Source of the DNA: an uncultured Clostridia bacterium
GTDB lineage: Bacteria; Bacillota; Clostridia; Christensenellales; Aristaeellaceae
Length of the DNA: 21,184 nucleotides
Assembly: GCA_934631055.1 (NCBI GenBank)
Contig: CAKTXP010000023.1
Location: 1-21,184 of the forward strand
Direction of reading: 5' to 3'
This document shows positions 7,144 to 13,716 of the stretch, one piece after another. Position 1 is the stretch's first letter; every line of letters starts with the position of its first letter. The notes below the pieces were generated by a model. That model was not told where the DNA came from, did no database searches, and worked only from the letters and a program-made list of their open reading frames with translations. Made by a program: the position numbers and the translations under genes.

Positions 7144-8457
7144 TTACGGCTCGATCCTCTGCTGGTCGCGCGGGAACAGGCACGTTTCGCGGACGTTGTT
7201 CTCGCCGAGCAGGCGCGCGGTCAGGCGCTCAAGCCCCAGTCCCAGACCGCCGTGCGGGCAGGTTCCGTATTTGTGGATCATCAGATAGCCCGCAAAATCC
7301 TCCGGATTCATGCCCTTCTTGATGAGCTTCTTGACCTGCGTGTCGTAATCGTGGATGCGCTGACCGCCGGTCGTGACCTCCAGCCCGCGGAAGAGCAGGT
7401 CAAAGGAGAGCGTATAGCGCGGATCCTCCGGATCGTCCGCCGCGTAGAACGGGCGTTTCTTGCTCGGATAATGCGTTACAAAGACGAACTCGCTGCCGTA
7501 TTCTTCGGCAAACAGCCTGCTGATGAGCTGTTCTTCCTCCGGTTCGAGGTCAAACGGATCGCGTATCGCCCGCCCGTATTTCTCGCTGACCATGCGCTTG
7601 GCGTCGTCAAAGCGCACCGCCGGAATGCTCGTCACATCCGGCAGGTTCACATGCAGCGCGGCGAGCTGCGGCGCGTAATCCGCTTTCAGCACCGCCATGA
7701 TGTTCTGCAAGACCTTGGTCTCCATCTGCATGATATCCTCAAAGCCGCTGATGAAGCCCATTTCAAAATCCATCGACGTATATTCGTTCAAATGGCGCTG
7801 GGTGTTATGCTTCTCCGCGCGGAACACCGGGCCAATCTCGAATACGCGTTCATAGACCGGCACCATCGCCTGTTTGTAAAACTGTGGGCTTTGCGCCAGG
7901 TACGCGCGCCGACCAAAATACTCCATGCGGAACAGGTTTGCGCCACCCTCGGCGTTTTGGGCGACGATCTTCGGCGAATGAATCTCCGTAAATCCTTCTT
8001 TTTGCAGCGCCTCGCGGAAGCCGCGGACGATGCCCTCCTGTACTTTGAAAACCGCGCGCTTGCGCAGGTTGCGCAGCGTCACGAAGCGGAGCGCCAGATC
8101 GGTATCCAGCGACAGGTTCATCTTGTTCTTGCCGATCGGCACAGGCATCGCTTCCGCCGCGCGGGAAAGCACCTCCACCGCGCCTGCATGCAGCTCGATG
8201 CCGCCCGGCGCACGCTCATCGCGGACGACTTCGCCGGAGACGACCACCGCGTCGCCGTCGCGGACATCCCCTTCATCGCCTGACAGCACGCATTGCAGAA
8301 TGCCTTGCGGCATGCGCAGCAGCGCGAACCGAACGTCGCCCAAGTCGCGCAGCGTATGCACGATGCCGTGTACGGTCGCCTGCTTTCCAGCCTCCATCGC
8401 CAGCACATCGCTCAGCGTGCTGTGTCTGCTTTCGGTCTTTCCTGTCATGGTCTGCAT
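7144..8457 (-). CDS. aspS: Archaeal-type aspartyl-tRNA synthetase, probably non-discriminating (Asp-tRNA(Asn) forming)
   Basis: This cytosolic class II synthetase has 437 aa, the length of the archaeal/eukaryal AspRS type, and lacks the large GAD insertion of normal bacterial AspRS (about 590 aa). An OB-fold anticodon domain covers residues 1 to about 110. The catalytic core has motif 2, FRAEKHNTQRHLNE, and motif 3, GLGLGLERL, near the C terminus. In the OB-fold, GIVH places His34 where tRNA-Asp-specific archaeal enzymes carry a Trp; histidine there is associated with relaxed tRNA-Asn recognition. Together with gatCAB downstream this supports charging of tRNA-Asn with Asp for later amidation. 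The start at 8457 has AAAGGAAGG 7 bases upstream. It is the first gene of the operon, behind a T-box leader. An AsnRS assignment is less likely because of the overall archaeal AspRS resemblance and the gatCAB context. Confidence 0.9.
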   Translation of the reverse strand: MQTMTGKTESRHSTLSDVLAMEAGKQATVHGIVHTLRDLGDVRFALLRMPQGILQCVLSGDEGDVRDGDAVVVSGEVVRDERAPGGIELHAGAVEVLSRAAEAMPVPIGKNKMNLSLDTDLALRFVTLRNLRKRAVFKVQEGIVRGFREALQKEGFTEIHSPKIVAQNAEGGANLFRMEYFGRRAYLAQSPQFYKQAMVPVYERVFEIGPVFRAEKHNTQRHLNEYTSMDFEMGFISGFEDIMQMETKVLQNIMAVLKADYAPQLAALHVNLPDVTSIPAVRFDDAKRMVSEKYGRAIRDPFDLEPEEEQLISRLFAEEYGSEFVFVTHYPSKKRPFYAADDPEDPRYTLSFDLLFRGLEVTTGGQRIHDYDTQVKKLIKKGMNPEDFAGYLMIHKYGTCPHGGLGLGLERLTARLLGENNVRETCLFPRDQQRIEP

Positions 8458-8523
8458 AAGTCAGCCTTCCTTTCTCACCGGCGCTGCGCCGGTCCATTTG
8501 GCTGTCCGGAACGCTTTTCCAAA

Positions 8524-8802
8524 TAAAAAACGTCCCGAACAGAATCGTTCTGCTCGGGACGGGAACATTCATAACGTACCCCGCGGTACCACCCAAGTTG
8601 CTGCCTGCGACTATCATCCGGCAGCCCCTCTCATCCTTAACGCGGATCAATCGGGCGCGCCTGGGCTTTTATGCTTTGACGCGCCGGCTCCGGAGTGTTC
8701 TTTCTGCCCGCGGGGTTTCTACGCACAGCTCTCAGCCGGTGACCGTGCCTCTCTGGTTGAAAACGCGGGATACTCGTCTCTTTCATCGCCGTTTCGATTA
8801 TG
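8524..8802 (-). promoter_or_regulatory. T-box leader controlling aspS-gatCAB
   Basis: From the predicted start near 8802 the minus strand shows the T-box hallmarks: a GAAAGAGACGAGTA element at the base of stem I, CAGAGAGG in the stem I arm, a specifier region AGAACACTCC, the antiterminator T-box sequence AACTTGGGTGGTACCGCGG (8582-8600) with the UGGN bulge, and a terminator before aspS. Uncharged tRNA pairing with both specifier and bulge should favour antitermination. The specifier reads AAC (Asn, 8697-8699) and overlaps GAA (Glu, 8698-8700). Confidence 0.93.
8525..8561 (-). terminator. Regulated terminator of the T-box leader
   Basis: On the minus strand CGTCCCGAGCAGA and TCTGTTCGGGACG form a 13-bp stem with one wobble around a 5-base loop, followed by TTTTTT. 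It lies 20 bases after the T-box sequence, as expected for the terminator that competes with the antiterminator. Confidence 0.92.
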
Positions 8803-8808
8803 TTGTGC

Positions 8809-8837
8809 ATTATAGCGCAGTCAAATGCAGCTGTCAA
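8809..8837 (-). promoter_or_regulatory. Consensus promoter of the aspS-gatCAB operon
   Basis: On the minus strand a perfect TTGACA (8832-8837) and perfect TATAAT (8809-8814) are 17 bases apart. Such a strong promoter fits an operon controlled mainly by attenuation in the leader. It diverges from the promoter at 8926-8955. Confidence 0.92.
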
Positions 8838-8925
8838 GAATATTCTCGCAATTTCTTTTCAAAATACATATGAATCTCGCGATTTATGAAAGTCAATTCC
8901 AATCTCCGCCATATTCGCGCCGAAT

Positions 8926-8955
8926 TTGACATTGTCATGCTCTTCGGGTTATACT
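8926..8955 (+). promoter_or_regulatory. Promoter of the YbjN-like gene
   Basis: TTGACA (8926-8931) and TATACT (8950-8955) are 18 bases apart. The ATG of the downstream gene is about 50 bases from the expected start of transcription. The promoter is divergent from that of aspS, with 88 bases between the two -35 elements. Confidence 0.75.
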
Positions 8956-9012
8956 TATGGAAACCACTTGAACGACTTCATTCAAATCAAAAAGCAAACG
9001 GAGGTTTTACCC

Positions 9013-9495
9013 ATGGCTTATTCTCAGCAGATCGCGGACAAGCTCCGCGAGGTTTTCGCTTCCATGAACGTCAACGCCAGCTTCGAGGAGAAAGCGAACT
9101 GCGGCATCTTTGCCACGCGCCTGAAGCTGCGCTGCCGCCTTCAGAGCGCGCAGATGATCATCCTCGTCCGCGAGGATAACTTCTCCACGCTGACGACCAT
9201 CCCGCTCGCCGCGGACGAAGGCAACCGCCTTGCCGTCGCGGAATACCTGACGCGCGTGAACTTCAACATGCGCAACGGCAACTTCGAGCTGAACATGGAG
9301 ACCGGCGAGATCCGCTTCAAGACGTATGTCCACGTCGGCGCGGGCGAACTCGATCCCGCCGCGGCGCGTCTGGCGATCATGCTCCCGTTCATGATGGTCG
9401 AGCGTTTCGGCGACGGTCTGGTCGAGGTGCTGTTCGGCTTCAAGTCTCCGCGCGAAGCGTTTGAAGCCGCCGCAGGCTCTCAGCCGAAGCAGTAA
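9013..9495 (+). CDS. YbjN-domain-like protein of unknown function
   Basis: This 160-aa cytosolic protein has no signal peptide or membrane segment. GGAGG 9 bases before the ATG at 9013 sets the start; an earlier in-frame ATG at 8926 overlaps the promoter and is rejected. The alternation of an N-terminal helix (QQIADKLREVFASM), several beta strands (RLKLRCRL, MIILVRE, FELNMETGEIRFKTYVHV) and a helix with MLPFMMVERFGDGLVEVLFG near 123-142 resembles YbjN / type III chaperone-like domains, which have no settled biochemical function. It stands alone between its own promoter and terminator. The fold assignment is from pattern memory, so the protein may also be filed as a DUF. Confidence 0.8.
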   Translation: MAYSQQIADKLREVFASMNVNASFEEKANCGIFATRLKLRCRLQSAQMIILVREDNFSTLTTIPLAADEGNRLAVAEYLTRVNFNMRNGNFELNMETGEIRFKTYVHVGAGELDPAAARLAIMLPFMMVERFGDGLVEVLFGFKSPREAFEAAAGSQPKQ

Positions 9496-9553
9496 GAGGG
9501 CAAACATCACGCTTTCCCTGTTGCGACGCCAAACGGCTCGAATTTCTTTCAAA

Positions 9554-9587
9554 AACCGTTCCGTGCTTTCGGACGGTTTTCTTTTAT
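9554..9587 (+). terminator. Intrinsic terminator after the YbjN-like gene
   Basis: ACCGTTCCG and CGGACGGT pair with one bulged T around a short loop, followed by TTTTCTTTTA. It lies 58 bases after the stop codon and isolates the gene from the downstream regulator. Confidence 0.75.
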
Positions 9588-9690
9588 ATCACAAAGAAAT
9601 TCGTGAACTTATCGGTGCAGAAAACCATCCGCTCACGCCGAGCCCATGTCTCAAATCACACATTTTCCCAAAATTTGACGTAAAGTGTCC

Positions 9691-9741
9691 TTGACATTTC
9701 GACCCTTTGGTGATATCCTAAGCATGTAAAGCAAGCTTTAC
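9691..9741 (+). promoter_or_regulatory. Promoter and putative operator of the Xre regulator unit
   Basis: TTGACA (9691-9696) and TATCCT (9714-9719) are 17 bases apart. Immediately downstream is a perfect inverted repeat, GTAAAGC-AA-GCTTTAC (9726-9741), at the expected transcription start. A further half-site GTAAAG occurs at 9680-9685, just before the -35. This arrangement suggests autoregulation by the encoded Xre protein; that part is inference. Confidence 0.65.
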
Positions 9742-9764
9742 TTTTTTAGAAAGGAGTTTCTCCT

Positions 9765-9977
9765 GTGATCAATCATTTGGAAGAGCTTCGCAAACAGCGC
9801 GGCATTCGTCAGGAGGATTTGGCGCAAGCGCTGGGCGTTTCCCGCCAAACCGTGATCTCGCTGGAAAAGGGAAAGTACAACCCTTCTCTGGCGCTGGCTT
9901 TTAAGCTCGCGCGCTACTTCGGTCTGTCCATCGAGGATATCTTTGATGACAGCGACAAATACGCTGACGAAAAATGA
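9765..9977 (+). CDS. Small Xre-family HTH transcriptional regulator
   Basis: This 70-aa protein is a bare Cro/C1-type helix-turn-helix domain. The two key helices are QEDLAQAL (about 16-23) and SRQTVISLEKG (about 26-36), followed by NPSLALAFKLARYFGLSIEDIF, typical of short regulators such as YozG-like proteins. The start is GTG at 9765 with AAAGGAG 9 bases upstream. The sequence AGGAG-TTT-CTCCT folds the ribosome binding site into a 5-bp hairpin, which may lower translation. The next gene encodes a small membrane protein 70 bases away with no terminator between, a pairing often seen in Firmicutes. A DNA-binding role is clear; the targets are unknown. Confidence 0.93.
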   Translation: MINHLEELRKQRGIRQEDLAQALGVSRQTVISLEKGKYNPSLALAFKLARYFGLSIEDIFDDSDKYADEK

Positions 9978-10047
9978 CTGCGGCAATTCAACTTTTGCCC
10001 CTCACCGGGGCATGTATTCGGCATTGGATGCCAAGGAGGATGAAAAT

Positions 10048-10482
10048 ATGGCCTGCAAATGGGGAGAAAAAAAGAACATGACAATTTTGCTGGCGGTCAG
10101 CCTTGTTTTGCTGATCGGCGGCGTCACTTGCGGTTTGCTTTTACCAAAGGAAGCGCACCTGTCTTCGCGCATCGCGGGCTTTTTCAGCGGCATGGGCGGC
10201 TCATTCACGGCAATTTCGCTTGTCGTGCTCGTGCGCCGCAGACTCATCGGCGAAGCGCGTGCCAAAGACAGTGAGCTGGCCGCCACGGACGAGCGCGGCC
10301 AGCTGATTGCGCTGAAAGCCCAGAATATTTTGGCGCTGTGCGTCACGTTCTCCATGTGCGCCATGGTCGTTGTGGCAACGGTGCGCGGCGATACGCTTTA
10401 CATGCTGCTGGGCGGCGTGCTGCTTCTGCTCAGCGCGGCAGGCAAGGCCGCCGCAGCGTATCTTTACGGCAAACAGCTTTGA
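10048..10482 (+). CDS. Four-helix membrane protein paired with the Xre regulator
   Basis: This 144-aa protein is predicted to have four membrane segments, at about 11-31, 41-63, 92-113 and 115-138, with a charged cytosolic loop at 64-90 (ARAKDSELAATDERGQL). I do not recognise a defined family, though small DUF membrane proteins in this size range commonly sit beside YozG-like regulators. The start at 10048 is set by AAGGAGG 7 bases upstream; the frame remains open upstream into the regulator but without a ribosome binding site. The 70-base gap holds the hairpins GCCCC-TCACC-GGGGC and GGCAT-TGG-ATGCC, neither followed by T residues, so co-transcription with the regulator is likely. Function is unknown. 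Confidence 0.85.
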   Translation: MACKWGEKKNMTILLAVSLVLLIGGVTCGLLLPKEAHLSSRIAGFFSGMGGSFTAISLVVLVRRRLIGEARAKDSELAATDERGQLIALKAQNILALCVTFSMCAMVVVATVRGDTLYMLLGGVLLLLSAAGKAAAAYLYGKQL

Positions 10483-10510
10483 CCCTTGGACAAAACAGCC
10501 GCGCTGTCCC

Positions 10511-10559
10511 TTGTATTCCTCCCGCCGGTTCTGATATAATCAGGATATCACCAACCGGC
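10511..10559 (+). promoter_or_regulatory. Promoter with nested inverted repeats before the hydrolase gene
   Basis: TTGTAT (10511-10516) and a perfect TATAAT (10535-10540) are 18 bases apart. The -10 box lies inside CTGAT-ATA-ATCAG (10531-10543), and both are enclosed by GCCGGTT (10524-10530) and AACCGGC (10553-10559). The outer repeat spans the transcription start, so it acts at DNA level if at all. A repressor site is possible but unproven. Confidence 0.6.
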
Positions 10560-10573
10560 AGGAGGTTTTTGCT

Positions 10574-11548
10574 ATGTTCAGCCTGATTTCCGAAACCCAT
10601 TACCGCCAGACGATGGAGACTGTTGTCGAGCCGCAGCTCGCCGCTCTGCGTGAAGAGATCGACATGCCGCTTTCCGACGATGACACGCTTCACGCCGAAC
10701 TGTATGAGCAGCCGTCCGCCACGCGCGCAGTCGTCGTCCTGCACGGTTATACGGAGTCGTGCGAAAAATTCCGCGAAATGACGTGGTATTTCCTTCAGTC
10801 CGGTTTCAACGTCTATGCCATCGATCATCGCGGGCATGGCAGAAGCGCACGTCAGTTCAAGGAAACCTATCTGACGCATGTCGATCATTTTGCCGATTAC
10901 GTTCAGGATCTGGAAGCCTTCATGCAGCGCATCGTTCTGCCCCGAACCAAAGCGCTTCCCGTCTGCCTGTATGCGCACTCCATGGGCGGCGCAATCGGCG
11001 GCATGATGCTCCAGCGCCATCCGGAGATGTTTGCGCGTGCCGTGCTGACCGCACCGATGATCGCTCCTTCCAGCGCACCGTTCCCGCAGTTTGTCGGCGC
11101 GGCAATCGCCAACGTCATGTGCGCACTGGGCAAATCCAAAGAAATGGCGTTCATCGGCAAGCCGTTCGATCCGGCAAGCGAAACCTTTGAAAGCTCGTTC
11201 TCCACGAGCCGTGCGCGGTTTGATTACTACGAGCAAAAGCGCATCCATAACGCCCATTTGCAGAACAGCGCGCCGACCTACGGCTGGGTAAAGGAAGCCA
11301 TCGGCGTAACCAAGGTGCTGCTCGACGTGGAAAAAGACCGCGCCATCAAGACGCCGCTCCTGCTCTGTCAGGCAAGCCGCGACACCGTTGTCCGTCTGCC
11401 GGAGCAGAACACGTTTGTCAGCCAGATTCCCGGCGCACAGCTGAAGGCGTTTGACGCCAAGCACGAAATCTACATGTCCTGCGACGCCATTCTGAAAGAC
11501 TATGTTCCAACGGTCATCGGCTTTTTGAGCGGAAGCGCGGGAAAGTAA
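10574..11548 (+). CDS. Alpha/beta hydrolase, lysophospholipase / monoacylglycerol lipase-like
   Basis: This 324-aa protein has the serine hydrolase fold and most likely cleaves a monoacyl lipid or similar ester in the cytosol. HGY (57-59) forms the oxyanion region, DHRGHG is at 84-89, and the nucleophile elbow AHSMGG places Ser136 as nucleophile. Asp270 (ASRDTVV) and His297 (AKHEIY) complete the triad. The PldB-like pattern, with the DHRGHGRS block and a cap domain of about 100 residues between strand 6 and the Asp, supports the lysophospholipase group. No signal peptide or membrane helix is visible. GGAGG lies 8 bases before the ATG. The gene has its own promoter and is followed by a 95-bp tandem duplication and a large terminator. 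The exact substrate cannot be read from the sequence. Confidence 0.9.
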   Translation: MFSLISETHYRQTMETVVEPQLAALREEIDMPLSDDDTLHAELYEQPSATRAVVVLHGYTESCEKFREMTWYFLQSGFNVYAIDHRGHGRSARQFKETYLTHVDHFADYVQDLEAFMQRIVLPRTKALPVCLYAHSMGGAIGGMMLQRHPEMFARAVLTAPMIAPSSAPFPQFVGAAIANVMCALGKSKEMAFIGKPFDPASETFESSFSTSRARFDYYEQKRIHNAHLQNSAPTYGWVKEAIGVTKVLLDVEKDRAIKTPLLLCQASRDTVVRLPEQNTFVSQIPGAQLKAFDAKHEIYMSCDAILKDYVPTVIGFLSGSAGK

Positions 11549-11551
11549 CAG

Positions 11552-11741
11552 CGGGCTGAGCCCGCGTTCACTTCCGCCAAAGTCTGCCACGCATCAGAGT
11601 TTTGCTCACGCGGGCGATTTTACGCAATTTCCTATACGTTAAAAAACGGGCTGAGCCCGCGTTCACTTCCGCCAAAGTCCGCCACGCATCAAAGTTTTGC
11701 TCACGCGGGCGATTTTACGCAATTTCCTATACATTAAAAAA
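11552..11741. repeat. Tandem duplication of a 95-bp unit
   Basis: Two head-to-tail copies, 11552-11646 and 11647-11741, differ at only three positions. Each unit begins with a CGGGCT-GAGCCCG palindrome, contains TTGCTCACGCGGGCGATTTTACGC and ends in an A-run. No ribosome binding site or convincing reading frame is present. The near identity indicates a recent duplication. Confidence 0.95.
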
Positions 11742-11782
11742 ACTGTTTATTTCGGACTCGCCGCGCTTCTTCCACAACCAGA

Positions 11783-11852
11783 AAATCCCTCTCCGCTTCC
11801 TTCTCCCTCTTTCAGTCAAAGAGAGGTTCAAGGAAACAGAGAGGGATTTTTT
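11783..11852. terminator. Large terminator hairpin between convergent units
   Basis: The arms AAATCCCTCTC and GAGAGGGATTT close a long imperfect hairpin with inner pairings TTCCTT/AAGGAA and CTCTTT/AAAGAG. The plus strand continues with TTTTTT and the minus strand with TTTT. It can end both the hydrolase transcript and readthrough from the pyr operon. The outer motif resembles the repeat at 3584-3671, although the interior differs. Confidence 0.75.
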
Positions 11853-11895
11853 ACAACAGGACGAGAATCAAACCCATCCAAAAAACCGCGTAAAA

Positions 11896-11984
11896 CGGGT
11901 AACGCTTGGGGCTCTGCCCCAAACCCCGGCAGGAAACTTCGTTCCCTGCACCCTTCCTACATGTATCGCTTTGCGATACATGGG
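11896..11984 (+). repeat. Composite hairpin repeat, partial inverted copy after pyrD
   Basis: In plus orientation this carries AACGCTTGGGG-CTC-TGCCCCAA, then CCCCGGCAGG, AACTTCGTTCCCTGCACCC and CATGTATCGC-TTT-GCGATACATG (11959-11981). These modules match the first half of the minus-strand copy at 14673-14854, including the CACC-TTCC linker. The second half, with the GGGCGGCAGCCC element, is missing. The copy is opposite to the other two and lies just past the pyr operon. Confidence 0.75.
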
Positions 11985-12020
11985 GATAATCCGATTCAAT
12001 ACACAATAAATATGTGCTTT

Positions 12021-12932
12021 TCAGTACGCTTTCAGCGTTCCGACCAGCTCCTGCGCATTCTGCACCTTTTGCGCGTCGCAGTAATCGTTCAGCTCCCGAA
12101 TGATGCGCGGGCAGGCAAACGGATCGGTGAAGTTCGCCGTGCCGACCATAACCGCCTGTGCGCCGCAGAGCATGAATGCCGCCGCGTCCTCGCCGGTTTC
12201 AATGCCGCCCATGCCGATAATCGGAATATGCACCTTCTGTGCGCTCTGCCAGACCATGCGGAGCGCGACCGGGCGCACCGCGGGGCCGGACAAGCCGCCC
12301 GTGTTGTTCGCCAAAATCATCTTTCTGCGCCGCACATCGACCGCAATGCCCGTCAGCGTGTTGATCATGGAGATAGCGTCCGCGCCCGCTTCCTGCGCCG
12401 CCAGCGCATTTTCGGTGATATCCGAAACATTCGGCGTCAGCTTGACGATGAGCGGCTGCTTTGCCGCCGCTTTGACCGCCTTGGTGATCTGATAGACGCT
12501 TTCCGGCTTCACGCCGAAAGCCACGCCGCCCTCATGGACGTTCGGGCAGGAGATATTCATTTCCAGCATATGCACGCCGGTCGGCGCAAGCCGCTCCGCC
12601 ATCCGCACATATTCATCAATGCTCGTGCCGGTGATATTCGCAATCACCGCGACATCCTTTTCAAGCAGCCACGGCAGGTCGTTTTCGATAAAGCTGTCCA
12701 CGCCGGGGTTTTGAAGTCCGACGCTGTTGAGCATGCCGCTCGGCGTTTCCGCAATGCGGGAAGGCGGGTTGCCCGTGCGCGGCTTGAGGCTCAAGCCCTT
12801 GACGGAGATGCCGCCCAGCTGACCGATATCATACAGTTCGTCATATTCGCGTCCGAATCCGAATGTACCGCTTGCGGCGATGACCGGGTTTTTCAGCTTT
12901 ACGCCGCAAAGCTCGAGGGACAGATCAGCCAT
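12021..12932 (-). CDS. pyrD: Dihydroorotate dehydrogenase B, catalytic subunit
   Basis: PyrD (PyrDB type) oxidises dihydroorotate to orotate with FMN and passes electrons through PyrK to NAD. At 303 aa it has normal length for class 1B. The FMN site begins ASGTFGFG (20-27), and the active-site loop NISCPN gives catalytic Cys129, which marks class 1B rather than the Ser of class 2. Phosphate-binding glycine motifs GMGGIETGEDA and VGTANF lie near the C terminus. The start at 12932 overlaps the end of pyrK by 8 bases, with GGAGG about 12 bases upstream inside pyrK, so the heterotetramer subunits are translationally coupled. It is the last gene of the operon. Confidence 0.97.
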   Translation of the reverse strand: MADLSLELCGVKLKNPVIAASGTFGFGREYDELYDIGQLGGISVKGLSLKPRTGNPPSRIAETPSGMLNSVGLQNPGVDSFIENDLPWLLEKDVAVIANITGTSIDEYVRMAERLAPTGVHMLEMNISCPNVHEGGVAFGVKPESVYQITKAVKAAAKQPLIVKLTPNVSDITENALAAQEAGADAISMINTLTGIAVDVRRRKMILANNTGGLSGPAVRPVALRMVWQSAQKVHIPIIGMGGIETGEDAAAFMLCGAQAVMVGTANFTDPFACPRIIRELNDYCDAQKVQNAQELVGTLKAY

Positions 12933-13695
12933 TCAGGCACACCTCCTTTGCGTCAAACACCGGGCCATCTTTGCAGACGCGCTTGTAGCGCCAGCCGCCG
13001 TCCGCCGTCTTGATCTTCACATTGCAGCCCAGACACGCGCCGATGCCGCATCCCATGCGTTCCTCCAGCGATATCTGGCAGGGCAGGTCATATTTTTCGC
13101 AAAGCGCCTGCACCGCCGCCAGCATCGGCGCGGGGCCGCACGCCATCACCAGGTCGGGGCGTCTTTCAAGAATCGCCTGTTCGAGCGGCTTGGTGACCAG
13201 CGCGCGCTCGCCCAGAGAGCCGTCGTCGCTGACCGCCGTCACCGCGCAGGGCGCCTGCGTCATGCCGTAGGCATGCGCCGCCGTGCGGAAGCCGAAGAAC
13301 GCGCGGCTCTCCTTCGTCGCAAAGGCATCCATCGCCCCGCAGATCGGCGCGACACCCACGCCGCCGCCGACAAAGTACACGCATTCCGCGTTTCCCGCGT
13401 CAAAGCCCGTACCCAGCGGGCCCAGTACGCGGATGCTCTCCTCCGGCTTGCAGGCGCAGATCATCTGCGTACCTGCGCCCTTGGGCTGTATCGCCAGCGT
13501 CAGCGTACCCGCCTGAGCATCAAACGCCATCAGGCTGATGGGACGGCGCAGGACATGCGCGCTGTCCGGAACGAGCATATGAATGAACTGCCCCGCCTTC
13601 GCCTGCGCCGCGATCTCCGGCGCGGACAGCACGATGCGGACAAGCTCCTGTGCCATCCTTTCGCAGGACAGCACGCGCGCGTTTGTTTCCAGCAT
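12925..13695 (-). CDS. pyrK: Dihydroorotate dehydrogenase B, electron transfer subunit
   Basis: PyrK carries FAD and a [2Fe-2S] cluster and moves electrons from PyrD to NAD. The 256 aa comprise a ferredoxin-reductase-like FAD domain with RRPIS at 50-54, an NAD domain with YFVGGGVGVAPI (107-118) and CGPAPML (186-192), and a C-terminal cluster motif with Cys216, Cys221, Cys224 and Cys241. This CxxxxCxxC...C pattern is diagnostic. The ATG at 13695 has GGGAGG about 7 bases upstream. It lies 21 bases after pyrF and overlaps pyrD. Confidence 0.97.
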   Translation of the reverse strand: MLETNARVLSCERMAQELVRIVLSAPEIAAQAKAGQFIHMLVPDSAHVLRRPISLMAFDAQAGTLTLAIQPKGAGTQMICACKPEESIRVLGPLGTGFDAGNAECVYFVGGGVGVAPICGAMDAFATKESRAFFGFRTAAHAYGMTQAPCAVTAVSDDGSLGERALVTKPLEQAILERRPDLVMACGPAPMLAAVQALCEKYDLPCQISLEERMGCGIGACLGCNVKIKTADGGWRYKRVCKDGPVFDAKEVCLNG

Positions 13696-13716
13696 GGCTC
13701 TTCCTCCCCGCTCTGC

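Noticed and set aside
11552..11741. CRISPR array
   Set aside because: There are only two copies in direct contact, without spacers, and the unit of 95 bp is far too long for a CRISPR repeat.
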